Assembly (NCBI RefSeq): GCF_050436995.1
Contig: NC_134765.1
Location: forward strand, 11,125,501-11,189,500
DNA: 64,000 nucleotides
Origin: Anticarsia gemmatalis
Lineage: Eukaryota; Arthropoda; Insecta; Lepidoptera; Erebidae
Direction: 5' to 3'
Shown here: piece after piece, positions 47,381-60,060 of the stretch
How the letters are laid out: every line of letters begins with the position of its first letter
How positions within the stretch are numbered: the stretch's first letter is position 1
Made by a program: the position numbers and the translations under genes
The notes under the pieces: generated by a model
What the model saw: the letters and a program-made list of their open reading frames with translations, nothing else
The model's database searches: none
What the model was told of the DNA's origin: nothing

Positions 47381-50300
47381 TCTCGCACTTTTGAAGGGTG
47401 GATTGTTCAGTGGCGTGTGATTTTTGCGCCGTAGAATATTCTAGTGTTGTTAGTTTGATGTCTGTGCTAACAGAACTTTGCATATTTTTAGGTAGGTATT
47501 TGATAAAGGAATAATACGGCAGTCTTAAGAGATTTTTACGCAGCGAAAGTTCTGTGTATAAAATTATTTGTTTTATATTATTGCTATAAATACTTAAAAG
47601 TCTCATTATAAATGCTCTGATATTAAATATCCACCTATCTTAAGACATATCACGGCAGAATATTGCATTTTTATTTCACTTCACTAGCTTTAAGAGAATT
47701 TAGATAATCTTGTAAATATTCGTACATATCGCAAATATAGTTCATATATTTAAATTATTACTAATTTGAATTTAATACTGTGTCCATAGTCTAAATTACT
47801 TTTTGATAGAACTCTTTAAAACTTTCGCCTTTTGACTTTCAACTCATCACACAATCTTACAAAGATTACCTCTTCAATACCTCCGAAACACAACAGACAT
47901 ACAAACATACATACAAAACCCCTTCCCCACACAACTCAGAGTAGAACAAAGTCACAGTATTCCACGACACTCACAACATTGAACACGATTAAAACTTGTA
48001 CGAACCGAGTACAGGCACATTGAGCGACTTTTAATTACTGCTAACTAGTATTCAGTATTAATTAACAGTACGTACATTTTGGAGGGAAAGAGAATATATT
48101 GTTGTAAGGTGAGTTTCCAATAAGTGGGAACAGGATTTTCATAGGGGTTTTTTTCAGGAGTCAGGGAGGGATTTAGGCCTCGATTTTCGCACGTTGGTCA
48201 ATTGTGAGCCGGGCATTAAATACGTATATGTTTGGACATATTACCACAGTAAGTTCGTTACACCGAATATTTATAATGTCTACTAATTTTCATAGTAATT
48301 TTGTATAAATGTGCAAGTAGACGCTTTTGAAAGGTTGCATTAATTAAGGTGTAATAAGGTAGGTAAATAAATTACTTACTGCCCAGTTAAATTAATTTAG
48401 ATAAAAGTAACCGGATTAAAGACTACATAAACGAAAAAATATAAGCTACCTTTTGTAAAAACAAATGTTCCATTTAATATAAAAAGTGACAATCGCCTTT
48501 AAAACAATGCGATAATTTGCAAGCACTCGTACCTTAATCATATTTACAAAGAAAACAAGAACAATAAATCATGCAAACACAATAAAAAGGTATACATTTG
48601 ATTAATCAAACCGTCCCGCAATATTTCAATGGCGGGTACCTTCGGGAACCTTCCCTAAATCCTTGCTTAAGACTACGCAAGAGATATGACTGGATATAAC
48701 GGCTCCGAACTTTCCAGTCTTATGAGAACGATCCGTGAAAAATAAGTGTGTTACATTGCGCGTCTGTTAAGGTGAGGCAAGTTTATACTCGGACCGTAGG
48801 TGTGTATCGATGTCTTTCAATTAGTTTTAAGACGGCCACCAAGTTACATTATATGCGACACCAGAATTTTATGTGAAACACCTTATTTCATATAGCCATA
48901 TCCTAAACTTACTAAACTTATAGATTGCATCATTGCAATGGTTCATTGAGACTGATTTTATTCGTTTTGAGAAAAATATCTGGTGCTACTTACTTTCGTG
49001 ATAAAAATAGCAAATGCCTGATGCCAAGAAGAAACTCTTTACCAGCAGTGGGACAGTAATGAATTATTTTTTTTATAATTTTACAGTAGCAATATTATGA
49101 TACTTGGCTTACTTTAGTAAAAAAATATAAATAATTAATATTTCAAGTTGCACATTTACTTATAGTCTTATCAGAGTTACTTATGGAGCTACTCCACCAA
49201 ACAACCATGAATAAAATACACAAGTGAACAGCTTTCCAACGCAATACTGAAACATGCACAGTACAAGTACATATCGTACAGTATACATAGCTATGTGACA
49301 ATAGAATAATATGAATTATCCCACATTATTGTACAAACAGTTTAATTTACAAACGTTTTATCGTCGTCACGGCACGCAACACTGAACACTGAACAAATAC
49401 GTGAATTATTTTGAATCTATTAGGGAATTCATTTTAGTTTGTGATGCATTTTAAAGCTGTTTTAACCGTTACTGACCATTACTGAGCATAGGTATATTTG
49501 TTTGACAGAATAAAGAGACCTTAGTACACAACTTATGTTTGTATTAATAGAATAAATAGACCTTAGTCCACAATTTTGACTAATAAATAGATGTTGTGTC
49601 TAAAAACCTTACAAGCTGTAAAGAAATACTTTCAAGCACTCCAATTTTCTTTCAAGATGCTGTCTATTTTTCTTCTTTTTCTATCTCTTGTAAGATGACG
49701 TTATCATGAAAAAGTGCTTGCGTGTAAGGCGAAAACGTGTTGGTACATCAAACTATCACTGACATTACATTTACACAAGTCCTTAAATTCCAGTCAGTTT
49801 AATGTAAAAGAGAGAATCTCAGTAAAGACAGAAAGTTTTTAATAAGATGCAATTTTTGATCATGAATGTGGCTACTCTGTAACAATACAGAGGAGCGTAA
49901 TTACATTTGTAGCGTATGATTATTTAGATTAATAGAATTTGTTACACATAAGAAAAACATGTAATCAATCTACGTAACAACAAACGTAAACTCGTCACCA
50001 AAATCTGAACATTGTGTTCTTTCAGCAAGTATCTGTTGCTATAAAGTCAGTCTCCCCGGGGGGAGTCCCGCGGGTTCCGTAGCCGATTAATTATTAACCA
50101 AGGAGGTCTAAATCCCCGAGACGGCGGCTGATGCCGGAGGATCATGGAGGGAGCTATTGTATGCAAATAAATATGAGCGTGGTGTTCATGTTATGTTGGA
50201 TGGGATTTTTTGAATGGATGCACGTGTATGACAAAAGATTACTGTTTATTTAGCGGAAATCGGGCCCCGTAGTCCTATATATTTACTGCTAATAAAACAC

Positions 50301-50939
50301 ACTTTTAGTAAATTTCAAACGAATGGTTATATTAAATTCTGAACTAGAGTCAGTTACTTATAACTTACCTGATCTAATATAGTGCCCAAGTGTCAATATT
50401 TCAATTAATTTAAAGTGCTTGTGTCTATTAGTCTGTTTTACCAAAGTTATAAAAAAGAGAGTTTAAATCTACATTTCAGTAACTTCTGTATTTTGCATAT
50501 TGAATAGAAAGCCAAATGTCTTTGGGGACCTTAATTAATTTCTTGTTCAAAAAAATTCCCATTTAACATTTTGATTGACTCAAGAATCGAACGCAGATCG
50601 GGATCGAGTATAGAAATCGAAGTACCGTTAAGTTAACCGAGGCAGTAACAATATGTTGTTTAAACCCCCACACAACAACAGTTGTTACATCGGATCAACA
50701 ACATGCTTTTTATATTTCATTAAAAATGAAACAACCCCCATCGTGCAAGGGTTGCTGTAAGGGGTGTAGCTCACCACTAATGGGGGTGGATTATTTTTGG
50801 ATCGCTAATGTTTGAATGTCTAGGGGTGGAAAATGGATGGAAAATTTACAGTTTAGTAGAATTTTCATCTCTTTGTTCTAAATGTAATTATGCCAATGAT
50901 AAAGGGATTGGAGATTGTTTTATGATTTTTTTTATATTC
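47381..50939. other. 3.6 kb without recognisable gene
   Basis: A SINE tail scrap (CCAGCAGTGGGACAGTAATG) lies at 49042-49061. A 28-bp direct repeat (AGAATAAAGAGACCTTAGT and a variant) lies at 49507-49534 and 49549-49576. A GC-rich patch at 50040-50150 is followed by ATGCAAAT (50161). No coding region is supported. Confidence 0.45.
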
Positions 50940-50941
50940 TC

Positions 50942-51156
50942 TTTTTTTTTTTTAGACAACTCCCGCACTAAGAATTGCTCTTGTGTCGCGGGGACTTTTA
51001 CAAACATACAAACAACGGACACAAAGCACAACCAGACCCGAAACAATTATTGGTGGATCGCACAATTAATTGTCCCGTGTGGGAATCGAACCCACGACCT
51101 CCCGTTGCAGTGGTATCGGCGTGGCGACCTAAACCACTGCGCCACAGAGGCAGTCT
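50942..51156 (-). mobile_element. tRNA-derived SINE, full length
   Basis: On the minus strand: head CTGTGGCGCAGTGGTTTAGG with A and B boxes (B box GGTTCGATTCC at about 51083-51093), body TGTTTCGGGTCTGG and GTTTGTATGTTTGTAAAAGT, tail an A run (T run 50942-50953 on the plus strand). Better preserved than its relative at 12356-12568. The plus-strand open frames that cross it are artefacts of the SINE. Confidence 0.8.
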
Positions 51157-52126
51157 ATTTGTTTGTAATATGATATGAATTAAGACATTTATTTGATTGA
51201 ACAATAAAATTTTACTTCAGAATTGATCGACGGCTAACTTGTAAGCCAAAACAAGAGCAACAAGTGGTCAAACGTAAAACTAAACATAATTAATGCATAA
51301 TATAAAGATCTACGGTAAGGTATCTAATATTTATTTTTTTGTTACTAGGAAACCCAGTGGAGCCACAATCAAGCCTAAGTCAATCTCGTGAACAAGCTCC
51401 GAGTTACTATTAAGAAAGCGAAACAGAAATTGTAAACAGAAGACACCTAACCATCAGCACACACTATCGTTTAGTCAACAAAGTAAGTCAATACACTATT
51501 TAACGAAAACCAATAAAATAAGACGACACCCATAAAACTAGACTATGAGCTTATGACGTCATAGTCTCCTATCCTCACTCGCCCCGAGCAGACTGTGTGG
51601 AGCGTCATAAATCAGGTTATAAACACAACGCATAAATCTGACCGAGCGTAAATCCTTCGTCTTCGATATACATATATTTTATTTGCACATTATTACTGTA
51701 AACAAATACATCATAATATTTTATTTATAATGTTTTATGTTCTGTAGCCCAGTTTATAAAACTGTTTGGTTTTTAATGCTCTTGCTTCACCTGTGTAAAC
51801 GCAAATGTTACGATGATAATAATATCACTAAGCTGTGGTTTACGGAGTAGCCATCTAGCCACTAATAACGCTATTTTATCCCATGAGAGTAGGCAGGCAC
51901 TAAAGAACACTACTTGCAACAATTCTAACAAACTCTTCTTGTTTCGTTCTTATCCATACATAATTATTGTCACACAGTGGTATTTTTTAATATCTAATTT
52001 ATGGCGAAGGCAAGCTAACATGACAGTTTGAGTAAGAGCATTGTGTTTAACTGCATTTGTTTTTGAATAACAGTTCTTAAAAATATTGTGCGTTGCATGC
52101 CCGCGAGTTTTTCACTAACAGTTTCT
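51157..52126. other. Unique sequence with one CRE, no gene seen
   Basis: AT-rich. Contains a perfect CRE at 51554. No coding or RNA feature supported. Confidence 0.45.
51554..51561. promoter_or_regulatory. Perfect CRE/ATF palindrome
   Basis: TGACGTCA inside the longer palindrome CTATGA/TCATAG-like context (TATGACGTCATA). Confidence 0.3.
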
Positions 52127-52215
52127 AAAATACCTATTCCACTTGGTCAAAGTGATGGACTCAAGATCTAACCTGTGCGTTAGTCTCTTAACCCAGCAGT
52201 TGACCCAGCAGTGGG
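52127..52215 (+). mobile_element. SINE tail fragment with internal duplication
   Basis: CACTTGGTCAAAGTGATGGA then CTCAAGATCTAACC, ending in CCCAGCAGTTGACCCAGCAG, then TGGGTCAGTTAG. The terminal CCCAGCAGT is duplicated in tandem. Same family as 8533-8868, plus orientation. Confidence 0.6.
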
Positions 52216-54034
52216 TCAGTTAGTCCAAGTAGTGGAGATTCTAAACTATATAAACAACATTCAGCAATAAGTTAAGATTACAAACATCCAGAATGTTTGC
52301 CATTCATTACATTTCTTAGGCTTTTCACCTTCAACAAGACAACACAAAACATTTTCAAATTCACAATTACTTGACAGTCTCGTCTCACAAAGTAATATCG
52401 TACATAAAAGAGTACTTCAGGAGTTCAACAATGAGTATTCAGTAATATAATGTTTATTTCTCAGTTCAAAGCTGTTCGTGTCAAGTTCCTTGCTCTACTT
52501 GTTGCCAAAATTGTCGTTTTCTTTGAAAAATTTTGGGTCGGAAATTTTTAATGATAAGACTGTTTTGTATCAAAGGTGAAAGCAAAGTTTTCGGTGTTAT
52601 TCTTTGTAAAAGGTATAAAGTTTATGATACCTGGATTGTTATTTCTTTTGACAAACTGTACCTACTGCTTAAAAGAAAATGGGTCACTATCTGCCTTTCA
52701 GACGTTGTTTATATCATTAACTGGGATAATTTTTATCATGACAAATCTAATCGGGCCTATTCTATTTTCTTATAAATGTAAAGGAAACTAGTGTTAAAAT
52801 TGTTAAAATCATATGGAAATTATTCGCCTTTGCTTCGCGCATGGCCTGTAGCTTCTCGCTCATAAGGGAGGTGACAATGGTTTTTTTAAATTACTGAATC
52901 TTTAAGCACTTTTTTACCATTTGACGAACATGTTACGGATGAAAAGATCTTCTGCGTATATTTCATTTCTTAACACGTAAAGTATTCCTATTTCAGTAAC
53001 AAAGTTTCAGCACCTAAACTGTTCATACATCTGAAGGTGCTGAAACCATAGATGCTGAAAAACTTTGCGCTGAAAGAGAAATATCCAGTAATTTCACTTC
53101 AAAACAGTCTACATTCTACTCAGTTCAAAGACCTTTTCTACAAATAAACGTATCATATTTTCAAAAGCTGCATCCAGAACTATCATCACCTACATTCATA
53201 GTCAAGCAAACATACAAACAAATAGTTTTGTACAGCATAAAACAATGTTTGTATGCGTTTCATTGCTTCACGGAGATTAAAACAAACTAGCGAAGAGTAA
53301 CAATGATTCATTCAGCGAGAGATTATTTTTGAACAAACGCCGGCCGTGTGTTAGATGTATAGTACGATTACTGAGTGTGGTGTCTCGGGTTTGATGACGG
53401 AATGTAAGTGATGTAATAACAGCTGTGTGTGTGTAATAAAAGTGGTCTGTTTTTAGGTTAAACAGCTAATTGTGTTTTGTAGAAGGTATATACGTCACTG
53501 TCGTTTTGTGTAAGTTACAGATTCGCCTGAAGAATAAATTGACGTTATTAATGGTGAATACTTAACCTTAAGATAAACTATATTGGCATACGACTCAGTT
53601 CTGTACGTGTTGTTAAAACTGCATTTTAATTTATAAACGTGCAAAAGCTGTCACCCTACATTCTTCTAGGTATATATTGTATTACTCTGCTAAATTCTAT
53701 CAAATCAGTACAAACGTTTTTTGCGTGACATAAAGATAACACAACAGACACACTCACATTGCCAACATTATTTTTGATACTTACAAAATAATATAAACTA
53801 TTCTACCTTAGAATCTAATTTATCACTCTGAAATTCTACTCTAATCAGCTTAGCCATTCTTACTTAAAAATAGGACAAACAGAATTCCTAACCGTATAAC
53901 AATCCTATACCATCTAGTAAATTCCCGTATAATAACATACAAACAATGTAGCCGGCGGTACAACAGCGTTAATCTTTGTAGTCGCACGTTAATCTAATTC
54001 AGTATTGCAATAAAAGTAAAAATGCGATAAAGTC
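52216..54034. other. 1.8 kb without recognisable gene
   Basis: AT-rich. Overlapping frames at 52533-52791 are hydrophobic by composition only. No family resemblance. Confidence 0.5.
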
Positions 54035-54052
54035 CCGCCGCCGCCGCCGCCG
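54035..54052 (+). repeat. (CCG)6 microsatellite
   Basis: Six CCG units in AT-rich surroundings. No open frame runs through it that would make it a coding homopolymer. Confidence 0.9.
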
Positions 54053-56087
54053 CGCTGTGAACAACGTGTATGCTTTGTGATGGTCAACTCTGGACAGTTC
54101 TGTGGCACTAGGGGGATTATTCTTATGTACCTAGTAAATGATAGAGGCATTTTTTCTAAAACATTTATTGTCTGGTGAAAAATAGTAATTAGATTGTCTT
54201 GACAGTAGTCGATCTATCTAATGAAAACGAACGTTAGAAATTGTGGAAGCTTGTAATCGCCTATGACTAGTTAATAATGCGTCATGTTTTTTTTTTTCTT
54301 TATTAGCTACTAGATAACGACAAAATAATGCCCTTCGAAATAATTTGGAATTATGGAAAGTGGCATCATTTAGCAAAATGTTTAATATTATCATGATGCA
54401 ACTGCAGAATAGGCGATCGTAGCGTCGTAAGTTCGATATCCAAACTTGAGTGTACTCTACAAATAAAATGCCTGGTGTTTTATAAGTAACATTTGTCATA
54501 TTGTTTAAGTGCAGTTAATATTTAAAAAAGGTTTATTTAATTTTACGATATTATTATCATAAATTCTATAAAATGCTATATCAGATGTTCATCAGAATAG
54601 TCCTCCTTATGTCATACAACTAAATGATTGATGTAGTTGTCTGAAAGCTTGGCTCGTGGTTGATAAACAAAAGATCCGCGTCAGCTGCAGTCAGCACAGA
54701 GCACAGCGTGACGTCACGCCGTCAGGACTGACAGAGAGGAGTCAGAAATAACCTGACGCATGTCGGTCAGTGTCGCGCGTTATGATATTATTACGACAAC
54801 GAGATATAACTGTTTACTAACAATCAGAATGAAAACTGTACTGAGTGTTATTTTCTATGTTAGTTTAGACCAAAAATGCGACGTAAGAAAGTTTACAAAC
54901 CTTAAAATCGCAGACGATTCGGAGGGCAAAAATTTCACGTAGAATATTTTTTACGGATTTTTTGTTAGATAATAATATTAATTAAATGAATAACTAACAT
55001 CAGGTTTATCCGTGCTATCAATACAAATAGGTCTGTCTGTTACGCTCTTACGACTATACTGCTGAATCAGTTTGATGAACTTTCGCATGAATATATTTAA
55101 AGAATAAAGACTCAGGATCAAACCTAGAAGATGACACTTTTTACACGAGCGGAGCTGCAGGCGCCAGCTAGGATTACTCACAATGATTAATAGCTTTAGT
55201 TTTAAAGTTTTTAGTAATAGTTTTCTAAGTATCTTTGATCTTTAATATAAATTTAACGTAGGAATATACACCACGATAAATACTGAAATCTGGTCATTTA
55301 ATTCAAGTCGTAACGTTTTAAATACACATTACTGAATGGGAACTAAAACTTGGTAGTTGCAGTATAAAATCGTATTTAGTTAGTTTCAAAGCAAAAAGCT
55401 ACGTAAGTTAGTTAACGTTGGAAAAGTTGGCGGTGCAAGTTTTTGTCTGCATTTAACCTGTTTATAGATACACGGAAGTTTTGCGAGGATTCACGTTCGC
55501 GATACATATAATACTAGTTCATGTAGAAAAGATTTGGAAAGTATAGGGATATATTTAAAAACCCTCTTATTCATAAAAACATATGAAGTTATGAAAGGCT
55601 TATAAAGTGTTTTGTTTCTTTCACTCCTTAGCGAAATGAAAAAAAGAAAACATATTATAGTAGGTTTTTAAACTAAAATAGGTTTATAGTGTGTTTATGA
55701 ATGAGAGGGTAAGAGATTAAATAATATTATGACTATGCCAATGTCGGTTGGGTATCCAATAGCTGATCACAAAGTCTCTAATAGGTTCCCGGGCTGGGCA
55801 AAGTATTATTGGTCTTATTAATTGATATTAAAATAAATTCATAACATCTTGTTTCACATTTCTCCTCTTCCTTTGTTATTTTACAATTTATAAATTAAGA
55901 TAACAAAAATAATATAATACTGAAACGTGCTTCAGAGAAGACATAAAAAAATTGAGCCTCCCTTGTTGTCAATTAAGATAACAGTAATTTTACTGATATA
56001 AAAGGACGTGTCTACTTGTACAATAATAACTTTTTCATTAAGTTAACTACAAAATCCACGAGCAAGAGACAGATTCAAATAATCATG
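54053..56087. other. 2 kb without recognisable gene
   Basis: The GTCAG/CTGAC-rich patch at 54675-54745 contains a CRE at 54709; the rest is AT-rich with nothing supportable. Confidence 0.45.
54709..54716. promoter_or_regulatory. Perfect CRE/ATF palindrome
   Basis: TGACGTCA within GCGTGACGTCACGC, a 14-bp perfect palindrome, in a CAGTCAG-rich patch. Confidence 0.35.
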
Positions 56088-56398
56088 ACTTTAAACTTTC
56101 GCGTTGCATGTTTATTATATAATTGTATATGGGAATTAACGCGAATGCAAATTGAAATGAACTGGAATGTATTTGGTAAATAAACATTATTTTATTTTAT
56201 TATTTTTAAAATTACGAATTCTTAACAGGCATTCTAAGGTTTAAATTGAAACTGCGCCAAAATGCCAGGACGTTTCGGCCCACTTTACACTGACTGTGGT
56301 TACAGGTTGACTCAGTCTTCAGCCAACCAGTCACAGGCGACACGTGAAATGTCAAGGTAAAATGCGTGTTCGAGTTAATTTTCGTATCCCATTATTTA
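56088..56398. repeat. Palindromic dispersed repeat, ~310 bp
   Basis: The left arm (TTAAACTTTCGCGTTGCATG, then GGGAATTAACGCGAA) matches 31717-31780. The right arm, reverse-complemented, carries the same AATTAAC(T)CGAACACGCATTTTACC block, so the two ends face each other. The centre (about 56270-56345) contains GACGTTTCGG and a loose inverted repeat of GTGGTTACAGGTTGACTC. An AT-rich insertion separates left arm and centre. Possibly a foldback transposon. Confidence 0.6.
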
Positions 56399-58922
56399 AT
56401 TAACTAATCAATTCAAAGTGTACAGTCATTTAAATGTATTTCTATCACCAATGGATAAATCTTAAAAGAGTTTTTGAAAGTTAAAAGTTTTCCATGCATT
56501 AATACTTTTACAATTCTGTCTCGATATAATATGTGTGTAATGATTTCAGAAATGCACGTTAAAACAACTCTTTATTGAATGTAGACTAAACAGAATATGT
56601 GAAGCGATCGTTACCAGTTGTATTCATTGATTGCTAAACGATCAAACAGATTGAATAATATCTAAATCTTATAGGTGTTTGGATGTGTGTTAGTATTACA
56701 TTTTTCACATTCTCTAACCTCAATTTCATGTTTTTTGAGACATATTTTCATTTACGTGCTGTTCTATGTTTATTCACAAACTATAAATGTGATTGTTCTT
56801 TTCTAGTTCTGCCTTTAATATGAAGAAAATTTTATATACTCTCTTTCTTACTAATAAACGTCATCTAAGCTCTGATTAGAATAGAGTTTTTTGTCACTTT
56901 TCATCAAGTTTGAAACTCTATATGAGCGAAGAAGACAAAACATATGGTGTAATAAATCAGAGCCTTCACAACGTTTATAGTTAGGCAGTTAATGTATAAC
57001 CCTCAGACACGAATCGAGTTCGTAATCTTATCTTCAGCAGTATACAAACATAACAGTTGTACCGCTAAGGGCAGCGTATAATGGTCTCTTTAGGGACAAA
57101 TATTCTCTAGTACTTTCAACAACATTACCAAAACTTTGTCTCAAAAAAGTAACAAAACAAGTCTAGTTATCATTTAAGTAACTTAAAAAATACTTTGGAA
57201 ATCTTTCTCTAACAGAAGACTCAAAGTAAAATAGGTTAGAAGTCAGACGGGAGTGTTTAGACAAAACTTTTGAATAACAAACATTCAGAGTATTATAACG
57301 AATATGTACGCTTCGGGCGAATTACGGAGAGAATAAAATCGGACTCAACTGCCAATGGGGGTTGGGAAACACGACAGGGAAAAAACAACCTTATTCTTTC
57401 TTCTCTAGGGTTTATTTTGGCCTGGTTGTGAAGGTTTTCCCCAAGACTCGATTGCCAATATTCAGGCAGAATATAAGTATTTGAGTTTCCACTAAAAATT
57501 TAAGGTCGAATGAAGCATGTCCATTTTCTTTTCTCTTTACTTGGGAGTGCTGTAATAATATTGTTTGAAATCGGAGGTGCTTGGGATTCTCATTTTGTTT
57601 GAGGCAGTGCTTTGTGTAAGATTTTGGCATAAAGGTGCGTATTAGGAGATGAGATTTGTTCAGTTTGTTCGTTGATGCAAAAAGTGAAAGTTCTTGAATG
57701 CTGAAGTATTTTATTTTGGAGCCAGCGCCAAATAAAGATACGCTAACTGAGGCAGGTACTTATTTCATATCATCTGTGGCAAGTTTAGGGTTCGCATGTT
57801 CTGTTAATTCATGAAATAATACATGCATACTTATTGCTTACCATCCAGTTATGTGCCTCATACTCATGTCTAAACACAATGGATCACGTACAAATCAAGT
57901 GAAAATTCAGTACAATCATCTCGTTTCTCTGTGTACATTTGATTTTTTTTTTCTACGATTACCTGGATATTTAAGCTTTCTCGTTCTACTGTCTAAAATC
58001 TGTTAGATAAAACATTGTTCCACATTTTAATTAGCTACAATATAATTCAGCCGCGTCGTTCGTTAACCCCTCAGTGTACGAGCTCGCCGTCAACGCAGCT
58101 CCGTTTTCATTGAAATTATAATTTGATAGAAGGCTTTGTTTTACCGCCGCCGTATCCATTACCGGTAATATTCGGTAACGGTAAATACCGGTAAATCTGC
58201 GATGGTTTCATCGGTTTTACGGTTTGTGTGTGCTAATTTATTCTGTCGTGAATTTGAATATGACTTTGTTATTTGTTGAGACGAAATTGTTTTGAAATTG
58301 CGGGAAAATTTTATTCCTATTCATATATTTTAGAACAATATCCGTTTAAATAAATAATATTTTTGTGACTTACAGATTTTGGTAGTATTTAACGTTGACA
58401 TAATTCTTTACGTACCTGAAAATAAAAAATAAATTATTAGTATATTTAGTTACAAAAATCAGTTACATCATAAATGCTTCACTAAATCATAAGAACATAT
58501 CCAACACGCTATTTAAAAATATCCCAAAAAATTAAAAAATCCCCTATTGTTACAACATGAAAAATCAGATAAATAATTTAAATCTGCCATGAAAACGAAA
58601 CTACATTCCCAGACTATACTGAAGAAAGCAACAAACAATCCTTTATATTTTATATAACTTTAGACACACTTAGAACAACAATATAAAAACACAACCAATA
58701 CAAATCCAACCTATTTCAAGGCATTTGAATCAAAACAACCAGTCACAGTTCACCATGACGAGACAAGTTTTACCACCATTAGCAACCCCCTCACGAACCA
58801 TCAACTAATACACGAACACAATCGGACAGACGTATCAACGACGCTCCCTAATATTGCAACACTTAACTCGTACCTATATCTAATAGGTATAGAATGGGTT
58901 CCATTTTACAGTTAAATATGGA
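56399..58922. other. 2.5 kb without recognisable gene
   Basis: AT-rich. CGGTAA occurs four times at 58163, 58173, 58179 and 58189. No coding region supported. Confidence 0.45.
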
Positions 58923-59253
58923 AAGTCCTGGTGTAGAAAAAAGTGTTCTATAAAATTTTATACGTCGGCAATTGGGTATAACGGGTACAGCATTAACAAT
59001 GGCCAGGTGGGTTTCCTCGACAGATCAAATATTTCTTGTAGATGTGGAGCCACAGAGGACATGGCCCACATGTTGTTATGCCCGGAGTGCCCTGACTCTT
59101 GCTCATACCAGGACCTTATGAGCTGAACAGAAAACGCCGTACACGTAGCTGAATACTGGGCTGGCAGTGTATAGCAAGACAGAAAGTGACATACACTATT
59201 TTAGGTTTTAATACTATAATTTGTTTGCCATCGACACGCTAAGAAGAAGAAAA
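58923..59253 (+). pseudogene. C-terminus and 3' UTR of a broken LINE reverse transcriptase
   Basis: The frame from 58923 to 59174 reads the end of a non-LTR retrotransposon ORF2. A cysteine/histidine motif CRCGATEDMAHMLLCPEC (59037-59090; C-x-C-x7-H-x3-C-x2-C) is the zinc-knuckle-like tail found after the reverse transcriptase domain. It is followed by YQDLM and the closing ENAVHVAEYWAGSV, a typical last line of moth LINE proteins, with its own stop at 59172-59174. One in-frame TGA at 59124-59126 breaks it, with no frameshift. The catalytic domain and endonuclease are missing, so the copy is 5'-truncated. The 3' UTR ends CTAAGAAGAAGAA near 59253. Clade not determined. A dead insertion, not a host gene. 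Confidence 0.8.
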
Positions 59254-59837
59254 AGCACTAACAATTTAATCCCAGATTTGATTCCTGATGCAAACGACAT
59301 ATTTGTTTTTATTATAATCATGTGCAGTTGCAGCTAGATTATGGGAAATTAGCTCAAATGTATTGGCACACTAAAAAGTAGGTATTGAACGCATTTCTAA
59401 CGACATAAGTGAAAAATGTACGAGCGACGCCAGACTTCAAACATATCTTTTTGTAAGTACCAATACCAATCCAGATAATGAAAACTATTGCATTAATCAG
59501 AAACATATTTGAATCGTTCTCCTAAACCAAGCCTTTGCTGGATCATTCAAAAGTCATTCTACAGTTCAATGTTTAACTCACCGATATTGGCTTTAAAACT
59601 AAAAGTAAAGAAGTGGTATTAATATCTTATTTCTGTCGAGCTCTCTCAAGTGCGGTGATATTGTCTATTTCCTTCCACAGCTTCTAGACAGTTCTAGAAA
59701 CTTGTTCAACTACTTCTGTTCTGATTGAAAGTTGAGGATTTGTAGTGATTCCTACACTGATTTATATTTTCTTCTCTATAAGCTGATATTATAATCGAAA
59801 TCTAGTATGCACATAAATATTATATGTTAGGACCCGT
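59254..59837. other. Unique sequence, no gene seen
   Basis: AT-rich; nothing supportable. Confidence 0.5.
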
Positions 59838-59930
59838 CTCCGTGGTTTCCATGGTTGTACATGACATACGACTGCTGATCAAAAGGTCTCGGGTTCGATT
59901 CCCAAGTCAGGCAAAGTGCTATAAAGTTAT
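59838..59930 (+). mobile_element. tRNA-like SINE head
   Basis: CTCCGTGGTTTCCATGGTTG at the left, then GGTCTCGGGTTCGATTCCCA with B box GGTTCGATTCC (59892-59902), then GGCAAAGTGCTAT. I recognise this as the head of another moth SINE family. It does not fold into a cloverleaf. Confidence 0.6.
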
Positions 59931-59977
59931 TAAGTAAGTAATAATAGGTAATTCGCGTTTTCTAATTTATATTAGAA

Positions 59978-60060
59978 CTAGAGACCGCCCGCGACTTCGT
60001 CCGCGTGGATACATACATACATACATTGTCACAAACTTTCGCATTTATAATATTAGTAGA
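59978..60060 (-). mobile_element. 83-bp mini-Helitron
   Basis: The minus strand begins TCTACTAATATTATAAATGC and ends GTCGCGGGCGGTCTCTAG. The GCGGACGAAGTCGCG hairpin lies just before the terminal CTAG. Both ends are retained with almost nothing between but a (GTAT)n run. Extreme internal deletion of a larger element is the simplest reading. Confidence 0.7.

Noticed and set aside
50161..50168. Octamer ATGCAAAT (POU factor site) beside a GC-rich patch
   Set aside because: A single AT-rich 8-mer is expected by chance several times here.
50808..51204. Three open frames over 51 kb
   Set aside because: They run through a tRNA-derived SINE. The apparent shared peptide with 12403-12597 comes from the SINE body.
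54035..54052. CCG run as a coding polyproline or polyalanine tract
   Set aside because: Stops close on both sides in the relevant frames; treated as a microsatellite.
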